A DNA stretch of 13,423 bases. It comes from JADFOB01 sp964651325. Its GTDB lineage: Bacteria > Planctomycetota > Phycisphaerae > UBA1845. The DNA is taken from contig CAZYXP010000091.1 of the NCBI GenBank assembly GCA_964651325.1, forward strand, positions 1 to 13,423, read 5' to 3'. A program made the position numbers and the translations under genes. Below are positions 6,617-13,423 of the stretch, in pieces (the stretch's first letter is position 1; each line of letters opens with the position of its first letter). The notes beneath the pieces are model-generated. The model was not told the origin of the DNA. It worked only from the letters and a program-made list of their open reading frames with translations, and did not search any database.

Positions 6617-6908
6617 ACCCCTCGCCTTCTGAAAGGACCATCGACGCACCTGGTGGACCGATCGAGCGCGCGCTACTTTTCGGAACGTCACCGCCGCCAG
6701 GAGCCCGTGAACTGGGCCGCCGGGAAGGCCTGCTAGTCGTTGACGCGTCCGATAGGTGGACACGCCGACCGCCGGTGACCGATAAGGGAAGCGTGACGTT
6801 TCGATGGACTCTGTCGCGAGGGCGCCCCCGAGATTTCGGCCGAACGGGGTCGTGGTCAGCGGATCAACAATAACGCTTCTCATACTTTTGGGGTCAGATA
6901 CCGTGTCT

Positions 6909-8783
6909 ATGCGTCTTGGTGTATTCGGCGGCGGGTGGTGGGAGGATGCCTGTCGATCCTTCGGTTACCAGACCGTAAACCTGCCTCAACCCCGCAATGC
7001 CGGCGGAAACAGCCACGCGGCCGACCTCGCAAGTCGCCTGGCGGCCGGGTCGGAGGCGAAATCGATCCTCGGTGATCCCGAAACGGGCTTTGTCGATCTA
7101 ATGTTGGATAACGGCGGTGCCGGATTGACCATGCTCCCCCCGACGCCGGCCGGCCAGACGGAATTGGTGCACGAACACGCGGGGCGTCCGCTGGTCTCTC
7201 ATTTCATCGATCCGATGGTAACCGTCTTCCAGGGTCTTGATTGGGGCATCGCGTGGGCGTCCCTGCAGAGCACGACGTGGGGCAAGGGCGTTTGGGACCG
7301 GGCTCAGGTTCACGAACTCCAGCAATTCGGCGTGCCCAACGTGTTTCCCTTGCGGATGGCAGCGCCGGTCCGCGCCTACAACACCGATCCACTCGATCCG
7401 GCCAAATGCAAACCGGTGGTCTCGTTCGTCGGAGCACAAAACACCTCCTTTTTTGCTCAGGGTTCCGGCGTCCCGGCCGGCAACCTGTTTCCCGGTGTAC
7501 TCGCGGCGGCCGTTCATGGTGATCTGCCCGAACGCACATTCTTCGACATCTATCATTCGATGTACGGGCTGGGCGTGCCGATCCTGCGGGACGACTCGCT
7601 GGCCACGGCGGCACAAAAAGCCCTCGCGTATTATCAAGCCAAACTCTTTTACAACGCGTCGCTGTGCATCCGCAACCGTGATCGATTCGTCATCTTTCTA
7701 AAAAAACATCTCGGCGAGGCGTTCGAGCTGATCGGCAAGCGTTGGGATACGACGTACGGCCTGCCTTGCGGCCCGCCTATCCCCACCGACGACGAATACT
7801 TCCAGCACTTCCGCGAGGTGGCGATCAACCTCAACCTGGTCAACGGCAACGCCGAGACGGGTGTCAACATGCGGCACTTTGAAGTCACCGCCGCCGGTGG
7901 GTTTCTCATGTGCTACGACCAACCAGAAATCCACGACTGTTTCGAGGTTGGGAAAGAATGCGTCGTTTTTGACAGCGAGGTCGATCTGCTGGAGAAGGTC
8001 AAATACTACCTCCACCGGCCGGAGGAGCGAGTGGCCATTGCCCACGCCGGCCAGCGCCGTACGCTATCGCAACACCTCTATTCTCACCGGTTGCAAGAAA
8101 TACTCACCGCGTTTGGGGTTCGTCCGATGCCTGTCGATTTTTCGTCGGCCCATTGGTGCGACGATCTTCGGAAGCTCGTCCCCAGCCCCGACGTCGTGCT
8201 CGATTGCGGCGCCAACACGGGTCAGACCGCGTCGGGCCTGCGGCAGCTGTACCCCGGCGCGGAAATCTACAGCTTCGAGCCGGTGGGCAAAGTGTTCGAC
8301 GAATTGAAGAAAACCTGCGAGCCGCTCAACGTCCACCCGATCAACAAAGCCGTCGCCGACGAAGACGGCACGACCACCATCAACCTGACCACCAGTCCCG
8401 AGGCGAATTCCCTGCTTGAATTCCAAGAGGGCAACCCCTGCCAGCAGTGGACGCGCGTCGTCGGAACGGAAAACATCGTAGTGTGTACGATCGACCAATG
8501 GTGCCAAGAAAGCGGCATCAACCGGACGCGCGTGGACGTCATCAAGCTCGACGTGCAAGGGGCGGAACTCAAAGCGCTCGCCGGCGCGAAAGAGGTGCTC
8601 AAAACGGCCAAAGCCGTCTACGCGGAGGTGGCTTTCGTCCCGATCTACAAGAACATTCCGCTGGTCGCGGACATCGATCGCTTCATGGCCGACTCGGGAT
8701 TCCGCCGCCACGCGGCCTACCCCTCCGATCAGCCCCACCATTGGGGCGACGCGCTCTATGTGCGTAGCGAGGAGCCGGCGTAA
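6909..8783 (+). CDS. CgeB-like glycosyltransferase fused to FkbM methyltransferase
   Basis: A 624-residue two-domain protein. Residues 1 to about 400 match the CgeB/glycosyltransferase-1 type: the N-terminus MRLGVFGGGWW looks like a Rossmann start, and near 305-331 the region N-GNAETG-MRHFEVTAAGGF has the R-FE--A-GG pattern of this fold's C-terminal donor-binding half. Residues about 425-615 are an FkbM-type SAM-dependent O-methyltransferase: VVLDCGANTGQ (429-439) is the SAM-binding loop, SFEP (455-458) the second strand and VIKLDVQGAELKAL (544-557) the family's hallmark. The protein probably transfers a sugar and methylates the product, in the cytoplasm. The ATG at 6909 is chosen because it begins the glycosyltransferase fold; a GTG two codons earlier is possible, and the frame extends to 6804 without recognisable sequence. 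The next gene is a paralogue of the first domain. Acceptor and donor are unknown. Confidence 0.82.
   Translation: MRLGVFGGGWWEDACRSFGYQTVNLPQPRNAGGNSHAADLASRLAAGSEAKSILGDPETGFVDLMLDNGGAGLTMLPPTPAGQTELVHEHAGRPLVSHFIDPMVTVFQGLDWGIAWASLQSTTWGKGVWDRAQVHELQQFGVPNVFPLRMAAPVRAYNTDPLDPAKCKPVVSFVGAQNTSFFAQGSGVPAGNLFPGVLAAAVHGDLPERTFFDIYHSMYGLGVPILRDDSLATAAQKALAYYQAKLFYNASLCIRNRDRFVIFLKKHLGEAFELIGKRWDTTYGLPCGPPIPTDDEYFQHFREVAINLNLVNGNAETGVNMRHFEVTAAGGFLMCYDQPEIHDCFEVGKECVVFDSEVDLLEKVKYYLHRPEERVAIAHAGQRRTLSQHLYSHRLQEILTAFGVRPMPVDFSSAHWCDDLRKLVPSPDVVLDCGANTGQTASGLRQLYPGAEIYSFEPVGKVFDELKKTCEPLNVHPINKAVADEDGTTTINLTTSPEANSLLEFQEGNPCQQWTRVVGTENIVVCTIDQWCQESGINRTRVDVIKLDVQGAELKALAGAKEVLKTAKAVYAEVAFVPIYKNIPLVADIDRFMADSGFRRHAAYPSDQPHHWGDALYVRSEEPA
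8769..8774 (+). promoter_or_regulatory. Ribosome binding site of the second CgeB-like gene
   Basis: GAGGAG lies inside the end of the preceding gene, 9 nt before the ATG at 8784, which itself directly follows the stop TAA. This favours coupled translation. Confidence 0.7.
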
Positions 8784-10112
8784 ATGGTCCGACGACCCTT
8801 GCGACTGGCCACGACCGAGCAGCTCGAGCGATCCGCCCAAGCGGCCGGGTTCGATGTGTACCGCCTGCCCGACCTGCCCACCCGTGATTTTCACCGGCCG
8901 CTCAACGCGCGCCTCAGCGATGGGCCGATCATCGCCGACTTTCTAGAAGAACACGACATCGAGCTTATGTTGGATTACAACACGGAAATGCTGACATTGC
9001 TCGGGCCGGAAAACGGGTCGACCACCCATCGCCTCACCAACGTCGCCGCCGGCGTCCCCTACGTCTCCCTCTATCTCGACCCCATCACGTCGACTATGGG
9101 CCAGGTCGCCTGGGCCGATCATTGGGCGTTGCTTGAGAACTCAGGTTGGATCAAAGGCGTTTTTGAAAACGCCCACGCCCAAGAACTTGTTCGCCTAGGC
9201 GTCAGCCAGGTCACCAAGGTGCCCATGGCCGCGGCCGTGGATGATTTCGACACGTCGCCGCTGCCCGATCCCGATCCCGGCCCCGTGGTGGCCTTCATGG
9301 GCCATCCCGCCACGAGCTGGTTCCGATCTCCGGGGGGCGTCGCGCCGGGCCAATTGTACGCCGGCTTTACCGCGGCCGCCGTCCATGCCGACATGCCCGA
9401 GGTTCCCTTTCACACCATGTATTACGATCTGTACGGCTTCGCCGAGCCGCCGCTTCCCTCCGATTCGCCGCAGGATCGCGCGCGGAAATCGCAAGAATAC
9501 TACGCCAACAAATTCGCCTACAACGCGTTTCTCGCCATCAAGCAGCGAGATCGCTTCGCCCATTTCCTCAAACGCAAGCTCGGCAACCGCTTCGAGCTGA
9601 TCGGCGATCACTGGGGAGAGAATTACGGACTGCCGCACACGCCGCGCATTTGGGACAAGAAGAAGCTCCACGGGCGGATGCGCCGCGTGCCGATCTGCCT
9701 GAATCTCATGAAGGGCAACATCGAGACTGGGCTGATCGTCCGGCATTTCGAAGTCACGGCCTACGGCGGGTTCCTGCTGACGTATCCGACCCCGGAGCTG
9801 GCTGACTTCTTCGAAATCGGCGAGGAATGCGACGTGTTTCGAAGCGAAGAGGAGCTGCTCCAAAAGATTAGCTTCTATTTACACCATCCCAAGCGGCGGC
9901 GCGAAATCGCACTGGCCGGCCAGCGCAGGACGCTCGGCGAGCATCTCTACAGCCACCGAATCATCAAGCTTGTGAATGCCCTGCGCGTCGGCGGAATCCT
10001 GCGTGGGGAAGACAGTCCACCCGAATCCGGCAATACGTTACCGAAAATCGTCGTAAACGGCGTCCCCGATAGCGCCGCGCCCACTTGTACCAACGTCTTG
10101 GCTGGAAAGTGA
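8784..10112 (+). CDS. CgeB-like glycosyltransferase (paralogue of upstream domain)
   Basis: A 442-residue single-domain protein. It aligns along its length with residues 60-400 of the preceding gene product. Matching blocks include RDRF..FLK.KLG..FELIG..W...YGLP, NIETGLIVRHFEVTAYGGF (312-330) against NAETGVNMRHFEVTAAGGF, and AGQRRTL..HLYSHR near 378-392. The pattern R-HFE-TA-GGF is expected for the nucleotide-sugar side of a GT-B glycosyltransferase. Its N-terminus appears shifted: it starts RRPLRLATTEQLERSAQAAG and lacks the GVFGGGWW beginning of its paralogue. A 40-residue tail after residue 400 has no clear domain. It starts on the base after the upstream stop, so the two are co-translated. 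It probably adds a second sugar or works as a pair with the fused enzyme. Cytoplasmic; substrate unknown. Confidence 0.8.
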   Translation: MVRRPLRLATTEQLERSAQAAGFDVYRLPDLPTRDFHRPLNARLSDGPIIADFLEEHDIELMLDYNTEMLTLLGPENGSTTHRLTNVAAGVPYVSLYLDPITSTMGQVAWADHWALLENSGWIKGVFENAHAQELVRLGVSQVTKVPMAAAVDDFDTSPLPDPDPGPVVAFMGHPATSWFRSPGGVAPGQLYAGFTAAAVHADMPEVPFHTMYYDLYGFAEPPLPSDSPQDRARKSQEYYANKFAYNAFLAIKQRDRFAHFLKRKLGNRFELIGDHWGENYGLPHTPRIWDKKKLHGRMRRVPICLNLMKGNIETGLIVRHFEVTAYGGFLLTYPTPELADFFEIGEECDVFRSEEELLQKISFYLHHPKRRREIALAGQRRTLGEHLYSHRIIKLVNALRVGGILRGEDSPPESGNTLPKIVVNGVPDSAAPTCTNVLAGK

Positions 10113-10122
10113 GACTCTAGCG

Positions 10123-10842
10123 ATGCCCACACTCTTGTTGGATCCACTGTTTAAGGCCCAATTCGGTGAAGACCGCATTCTCTGGCAAGTCTTTCGTCAG
10201 CGGCTCAGCGGCTATTTCATCGAGGTGGGTGCATTTGACGGCGTCACCTTGAGCAACACCTTTTTTCTCGAACAGATGGGTTGGACCGGGCTACTCATTG
10301 AACCCATCGCGCAACTAGCCCAAAACGCAGCGGCCGCGCGACCGCGCAGTCACGTGATTAACACGGCGGTCAGCAAGCGAGGCAGCAGCGGCACCACAAA
10401 ATTCACGGTGGCCCAAAACGTCCCCGTGTTGTCGTTTTTGACCGCCGAGCCGGATCACGTCGCGCGATGCCAGCGCGAAGGAGCCACGCTTGTCGAGATT
10501 GAGGTGCCCATCACGACGCTCGATACCATCCTGACGGATGAGCGCCGCAGCGCCCCGCCGGGGCATGGCCCGTGGGTCGAAAACGACGGCTGGCGGATCG
10601 ATCTCGTCTCGATCGACACCGAGGGCTGCGAGTTGGACGTACTGGACGGGTTCGATCTGGAGCGGTTTGCGCCCAAAGTTCTGGTCATCGAAAACGATCG
10701 CCCCAGCGGCGACAAGGTAGCGCTCTACCTCGGCGAGCGAGGCTACCACAAGTTTCATCGTCAAAAGATCAACGATTTCTACGTCCGCGCGGATGGATCG
10801 TGCCAGGATCTTCAGCAGTCCAGCTTCGAGATTCCGGATTAG
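10123..10842 (+). CDS. FkbM family methyltransferase
   Basis: A 239-residue SAM-dependent methyltransferase. The start AQFGEDRIL (12-20) followed by YFIEVGAFDGVTLSNTFFLE (31-50) and GLLIEP (56-61) is the common opening of this subfamily, where the SAM-binding loop is E-V-G-A-x-D-G. The hallmark SIDTEGCELDVLDGF is at 163-177. Members O-methylate sugars or polyketide hydroxyls. Its sequence differs from the FkbM domain fused to the first CgeB-like gene, so it looks like a separate acquisition rather than a copy. It begins 10 nt after the previous stop; the ribosome site there is weak (GTGAGA), which fits readthrough coupling. It is the last gene of the glycan cassette. Substrate unknown. Confidence 0.85.
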   Translation: MPTLLLDPLFKAQFGEDRILWQVFRQRLSGYFIEVGAFDGVTLSNTFFLEQMGWTGLLIEPIAQLAQNAAAARPRSHVINTAVSKRGSSGTTKFTVAQNVPVLSFLTAEPDHVARCQREGATLVEIEVPITTLDTILTDERRSAPPGHGPWVENDGWRIDLVSIDTEGCELDVLDGFDLERFAPKVLVIENDRPSGDKVALYLGERGYHKFHRQKINDFYVRADGSCQDLQQSSFEIPD

Positions 10843-10878
10843 ATGCTGGGGGCTACCGCCAGGTCGCCCGGCTTAGCT

Positions 10879-10912
10879 CACCACCAAGGCACGAAGAGAC
10901 CAAGGAAGAGGA
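10879..10912 (+). repeat. Degenerate ACCAAGG/ACGAAGA short-unit repeat
   Basis: The stretch reads CACCACCAAGGCACGAAGAG and then ACCAAGGAAGAGGA, an imperfect run of about 9-nt units rich in A, C and G. From memory, related runs (CACCACGAAGGCACGAAG types) are scattered between genes in many environmental genomes. Its job is not known. Only one copy is in this window. Confidence 0.4.
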
Positions 10913-10925
10913 TTATGGATTCGGC

Positions 10926-10998
10926 GTAGGGCAGGGGGTGGCTCCGCCGCGCAATGTGGTGCTTGATTTGGTGTGGACGGAGCCACGCGCTGCCCTAC
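10926..10998. repeat. Long inverted repeat with 21-nt arms
   Basis: The left arm is GTAGGGCAG-GGG-GTGGCTCCG (10926-10946); the right arm is CGGAGCCAC-GCG-CTGCCCTAC (10978-10998). Both 9-nt blocks are exact reverse complements and one of the three middle positions also pairs, giving 19 of 21. The loop is 31 nt. As RNA this would be a very stable stem. It may be a palindromic mobile repeat (REP/MITE-like) or a terminator-like structure for the upstream cassette; no T-run follows. Confidence 0.75.
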
Positions 10999-11122
10999 CG
11001 CAACCAACCCGCTGCCCTTCCGAAACATTTTTCAGATTCGCTCGAATACCCTACGGATGGTCTTTTGCCGAGCGAATTCGTGGGTTCTTGTACGGCGCTG
11101 TTACTTGCGGCGGGCGGCGGAA

Positions 11123-11152
11123 TTGACGCATTGTGCACGACGCGGCTACCAT
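11123..11152 (+). promoter_or_regulatory. Candidate sigma70-type promoter for the TolC-family gene
   Basis: TTGACG at 11123-11128 matches the -35 consensus at five of six bases. After an 18-nt spacer, TACCAT at 11147-11152 matches the -10 consensus at four of six. Transcription would begin near 11159, leaving a leader of about 120 nt with a small dyad. Confidence 0.4.
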
Positions 11153-11175
11153 GCGCCCTTACATGCTCGGCCCTC

Positions 11176-11195
11176 GTTGCGCGGCGCGGCGCAAC
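11176..11195. repeat. 7-bp dyad in the TolC leader
   Basis: GTTGCGC (11176-11182) pairs exactly with GCGCAAC (11189-11195) around GGCGCG. It would form a hairpin in the leader if the candidate promoter upstream is used. Its role is unknown. Confidence 0.4.
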
Positions 11196-11280
11196 ACATG
11201 GGGTCGGTCGATGCGTTACCCGAACCGCCGTGATGGCGGCTTTGGGATCCTGTGTTTTGGCAAGCGAGGTCTCCTCAGGC

Positions 11281-13044
11281 ATGAAAGATTCAATACCGGC
11301 TCGGCGCCGTTGGGGCTTAATCACGGTTTTGTTGGCAACGATGCTGAGCACGGGGGTTGCGTGGGCTCAGGGACCGGCTGGGCGTGATGTTGTGCCCTTG
11401 GTGGCGCTGGCCCAAGCGGCTGGTGGACAATCGGCGAGCAGCTCGGCGGCTTCGGGGGAGGACGGAATCACGCTGGATCGAATCCGGTGGCACGTTCCCG
11501 ATCCAACGCTCTACCGCCCCCAAATTGAAGCGCACATCCAAGAATTGGAGCAGGCCGGAGACACCAAAGCCGCCAAGCAAGCCCGGCGGAATCTGGAGCG
11601 CGTAGACGTAATCAGCCGGACCAGACAGGTTCGGCTCTCGATGGCGGACTGCCTGCAAAAAGCGCTGGCCCACAATTTCCTGATCGAAACACAAAGCTAC
11701 AGCCCGGCCGTCGAAACGACGCGAACCGTGGAAGCGCTCGCCGAGTTTGACGCCGTTTTCTTCGCCACGATCAACAACTCCAAGATCGACCGGCCGTCGG
11801 GTTCCCAACTCGCCTCTGCGTCCATCGACCAATTCAGCTCCACCTATGGCATCCGCAAGCGGCTTGCCAGCGGCATGCAGGTCAGCGGCTTTTACGAGCT
11901 AAACCGGCAGAAAATCGCGCTCAGCTTCCAAAACATCAATCCGGCCTATTCGAGCACGTTCAACCTGGAAATGCGCCAGCCGCTGCTACGCGGGTTCGGC
12001 ATTGATTTCAATCGGGCGCGTATTCGCGTCGCGAAAAACAATCGCGAAATCAGCGATTGGACGTTTAAGCGTCAGATACGCGACACTTTGAGGAATGTAG
12101 ACGAACTCTACTGGCGGCTCGTACAGGCCCGGCGGGACATCGCCATCACCGTGCGGCTGCTCGGCCAGTTTGAAGCCATTTACGATTATCTGGTGGCGCG
12201 ACGCGAGTTTGACGTGATTCCCGTGCAATTGGCGGCGACGAAGGCCCGACTGGAGCGGAGTCGCGCGGACTTCATCCGAAAACGAGCCACCGTTTTCGAT
12301 ACCCAACAGCGTCTGCTGGCCGCGCTGAATGATCCAACGCTGCCGATTGGCGGCGACGCCGAGATCATTCCCGTCGATTTCCCGCAACTATCCGAACTGG
12401 TGGTCGATCCCATCGCGGAGGCTCAAACCGCATTGGACAACCGATCGGAATTGAAAGAGCAGGAGCTCAACATCGCCAACGCCCGCATTGCGGTGGGCCA
12501 GGCCAAGAATCTGGAATTGCCGCAACTCGACGTCACGTTTCGCTATTCCATCGACGGGCTGTCCAACAAGGCCGACCGCTCCTTCGACCAGATGTCGGGA
12601 AGCAACTTCCAATCCTATTTCATAACGGTTCAGTTTGAGCTTCCCCTTGGCAATAGGGCCGCCCGCGCGGCCACGACCCGGGCGAGGCTCCAGACCGCAC
12701 AGGCGGAGGCCTTGCTGCGTGCCAGGTTTGAGGAGATCATCCTCGACGTGCATGTCGCCGCACGGCAGATGGGCACCAGCTTCGAGCAAATCAACCCCAT
12801 TTTTGAGTCGGCCCAGTCACGTGAGCGTGAGGTGGAATCCACCGTCGCCCGGGCCGAGCGTAAGGACCTCAACACGCTCAACAGCGAGCTGGCCGCACGA
12901 CAAGCCCTGGCCAGCGAACGCCGCGCCATGCTCAACGCCCTCGTCGAATACAACATTGCCATCGTCGATCTTGAGCGTGCCAAGGGCACGCTGCTTCAGT
13001 ACAACAACATCGATGTCGTAACGAGTTCGGAGCCGCCGGAATAG
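11281..13044 (+). CDS. TolC-family outer-membrane efflux protein
   Basis: A 587-residue outer-membrane protein of the trimeric channel-tunnel family, which joins inner-membrane pumps to the outside. A Sec signal peptide spans residues 1-29 (PARRRWGLITVLLATMLSTG, then AWA, cleaved before QG). The efflux repeats begin at about residue 117 (RLSMADCLQKALAHNF). The segment near 228-250 (LEMRQPLLRGFG, then N, I and A at family spacing) is a hallmark of TolC-like proteins. Long charged helical stretches near 265-345 and 480-575 fit the periplasmic coiled coil. Between the signal and the first repeat there is an extra stretch of about 85 residues, first Ala/Ser/Gln-rich and then helical and charged, longer than in classical TolC. 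The start ATG at 11281 is chosen because the signal peptide begins there; GAGG (11266-11269) is 11 nt upstream. No pump genes are visible. A lipoprotein gene follows. Confidence 0.88.
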   Translation: MKDSIPARRRWGLITVLLATMLSTGVAWAQGPAGRDVVPLVALAQAAGGQSASSSAASGEDGITLDRIRWHVPDPTLYRPQIEAHIQELEQAGDTKAAKQARRNLERVDVISRTRQVRLSMADCLQKALAHNFLIETQSYSPAVETTRTVEALAEFDAVFFATINNSKIDRPSGSQLASASIDQFSSTYGIRKRLASGMQVSGFYELNRQKIALSFQNINPAYSSTFNLEMRQPLLRGFGIDFNRARIRVAKNNREISDWTFKRQIRDTLRNVDELYWRLVQARRDIAITVRLLGQFEAIYDYLVARREFDVIPVQLAATKARLERSRADFIRKRATVFDTQQRLLAALNDPTLPIGGDAEIIPVDFPQLSELVVDPIAEAQTALDNRSELKEQELNIANARIAVGQAKNLELPQLDVTFRYSIDGLSNKADRSFDQMSGSNFQSYFITVQFELPLGNRAARAATTRARLQTAQAEALLRARFEEIILDVHVAARQMGTSFEQINPIFESAQSREREVESTVARAERKDLNTLNSELAARQALASERRAMLNALVEYNIAIVDLERAKGTLLQYNNIDVVTSSEPPE

Positions 13045-13423
13045 TGCCGCGGCGGCGATCAGACCAAGCGTCGCGGGATGCGCGTCGTGGGTCGCAGGCC
13101 GGAGGTCTCGGGGCTTGCATCACGACGCTCGGAGCCAGCCGAGGGCGGCTGGGCTACATTCGATGGCGAGATGCCGCGCGGGCCAACGCCCGCCGCTCGG
13201 TCAAGCCAGGCCTGCTTTTGTTGGCTGGATTGTGGCTCGGCGGTTGCCACGCTTCGCCCATTCCCAAGCGAATTGACGAATACTTTTACGCGGCGCACCA
13301 GCTTTACGCGCAGGTCAACCCCGTGCTCCAGGAAGGCGACGTCATCTTTCGCCGGGGTCATTTGCGGCTGCTCGGCGGGTTGGTGAATTACAGCCAATTG
13401 CTCAGTTGGTGGGCCGAAAGCCC
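13044..13423 (+). CDS. Lipoprotein, possible YiiX-like cysteine hydrolase, 5' part only
   Basis: The first 126 codons of a gene that runs off the window. The frame opens with GTG at 13044, whose first base is the last base of the TolC stop (TAGTG), and there is a possible GGAG at 13029-13032. After an unusually long basic region (1-55) comes a lipoprotein signal, PGLLLLAGLWLGGC, with the lipobox cysteine at 68. The mature part has EGDVIFRRG (97-105). A G-D-[IV]-I-F motif close to the mature N-terminus is seen in YiiX/YebB-like permuted papain-fold hydrolases, where a histidine and a cysteine further on complete the site; those lie beyond the window. The long N-region makes the exact start uncertain; no other ATG or GTG is in frame before the signal. 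Lipoprotein status is fairly sure; the hydrolase call is tentative. Confidence 0.55.
   Translation, partial: MPRRRSDQASRDARRGSQAGGLGACITTLGASRGRLGYIRWRDAARANARRSVKPGLLLLAGLWLGGCHASPIPKRIDEYFYAAHQLYAQVNPVLQEGDVIFRRGHLRLLGGLVNYSQLLSWWAES

Larger units (their letters stand above)
6436..6908. other. Divergent intergenic region, 473 nt
   Basis: It lies between the minus-strand barrel gene and the plus-strand CgeB/FkbM gene and must hold the promoters of both. Two dyads are visible (listed separately) and a GGGGTCAGATACC motif sits next to the right-hand start. Open frames crossing it have no recognisable domain or ribosome site. I could not pick a convincing sigma70 promoter for either side. Confidence 0.5.
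10843..11280. other. Intergenic region, 438 nt, with repeats and a promoter
   Basis: It separates the glycan cassette from the TolC-family gene. It holds a degenerate short-unit repeat, a long hairpin repeat, a smaller dyad and a candidate sigma70-type promoter, each listed separately. Open frames through it (for example the upstream extension of the TolC frame to 10954) show no domain and are poor in conserved-looking sequence. Confidence 0.6.

Noticed and set aside
6421..6873. Plus- and minus-strand frames across the divergent intergenic region
   Set aside because: Arg/Pro/Gly-rich translations with no domain, no convincing ribosome site, and both overlap the dyads.
6804..6908. 35-codon extension of the CgeB-FkbM gene
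   Set aside because: The glycosyltransferase fold starts at 6909 (MRLGVFGGGWW); the extension has no conserved-looking sequence and includes the GGGGTCAGATACC motif.
10572..11126. 184-codon frame over the end of the FkbM gene
   Set aside because: Shadow of the FkbM gene in another frame followed by repeat sequence; Arg-rich and without motifs.
10954..11280. 109-codon extension of the TolC-family gene
   Set aside because: It runs through the hairpin repeat and the candidate promoter, and a complete signal peptide begins at 11281.

Overview
The window comes from a GC-rich Gram-negative-type bacterium: it encodes a TolC-family outer-membrane protein, an outer-membrane barrel candidate, a lipoprotein and periplasm-facing Fe-S electron-transfer proteins. 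The mix of NapG/NapH/NapF-like ferredoxins, YHS metal-binding modules, CgeB-type glycosyltransferases and FkbM methyltransferases suggests an environmental lineage such as Planctomycetota. That assignment is inference only; there is no rRNA or other marker gene here.

Region 1 (1-5336, + strand) is one tightly packed operon whose 5' part lies outside the window. It holds the 3' end of a NapG/MauM-like ferredoxin, a NapH-like membrane Fe-S protein fused to a periplasmic domain, a 756-residue membrane protein with three YHS/TRASH-like metal modules in front of a second NapH/NosR-like Fe-S core, a NapF-like polyferredoxin, and a hemerythrin-domain protein. The first two junctions are ATGA overlaps and the others are 14-20 nt gaps. 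I read it as an electron-delivery and metal-handling module for a periplasmic reductase encoded upstream. Nitrous oxide reductase is the candidate I favour, because NosG/NosH and NosR proteins are of this type, but that enzyme is not visible.

Region 2 (5337-6908) is a convergent junction carrying a 27-nt imperfect inverted repeat, then a minus-strand outer-membrane beta-barrel candidate, then a 473-nt divergent intergenic region with two dyads.

Region 3 (6909-10842, + strand) is a surface-glycan-type cassette: a CgeB-like glycosyltransferase fused to an FkbM methyltransferase, a stand-alone CgeB-like paralogue starting directly after its stop codon, and a stand-alone FkbM methyltransferase. 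Together they probably add and methylate sugars on a surface polymer or protein.

Region 4 (10843-13423, + strand) starts with a 438-nt non-coding stretch holding a long hairpin-forming repeat, a degenerate short-unit repeat and a plausible sigma70-type promoter. A TolC-family outer-membrane efflux protein follows, and then, overlapping its stop codon by one base, the start of a lipoprotein that may be a YiiX-like cysteine hydrolase and runs off the end. I found no tRNA, rRNA, CRISPR array or intact transposase.
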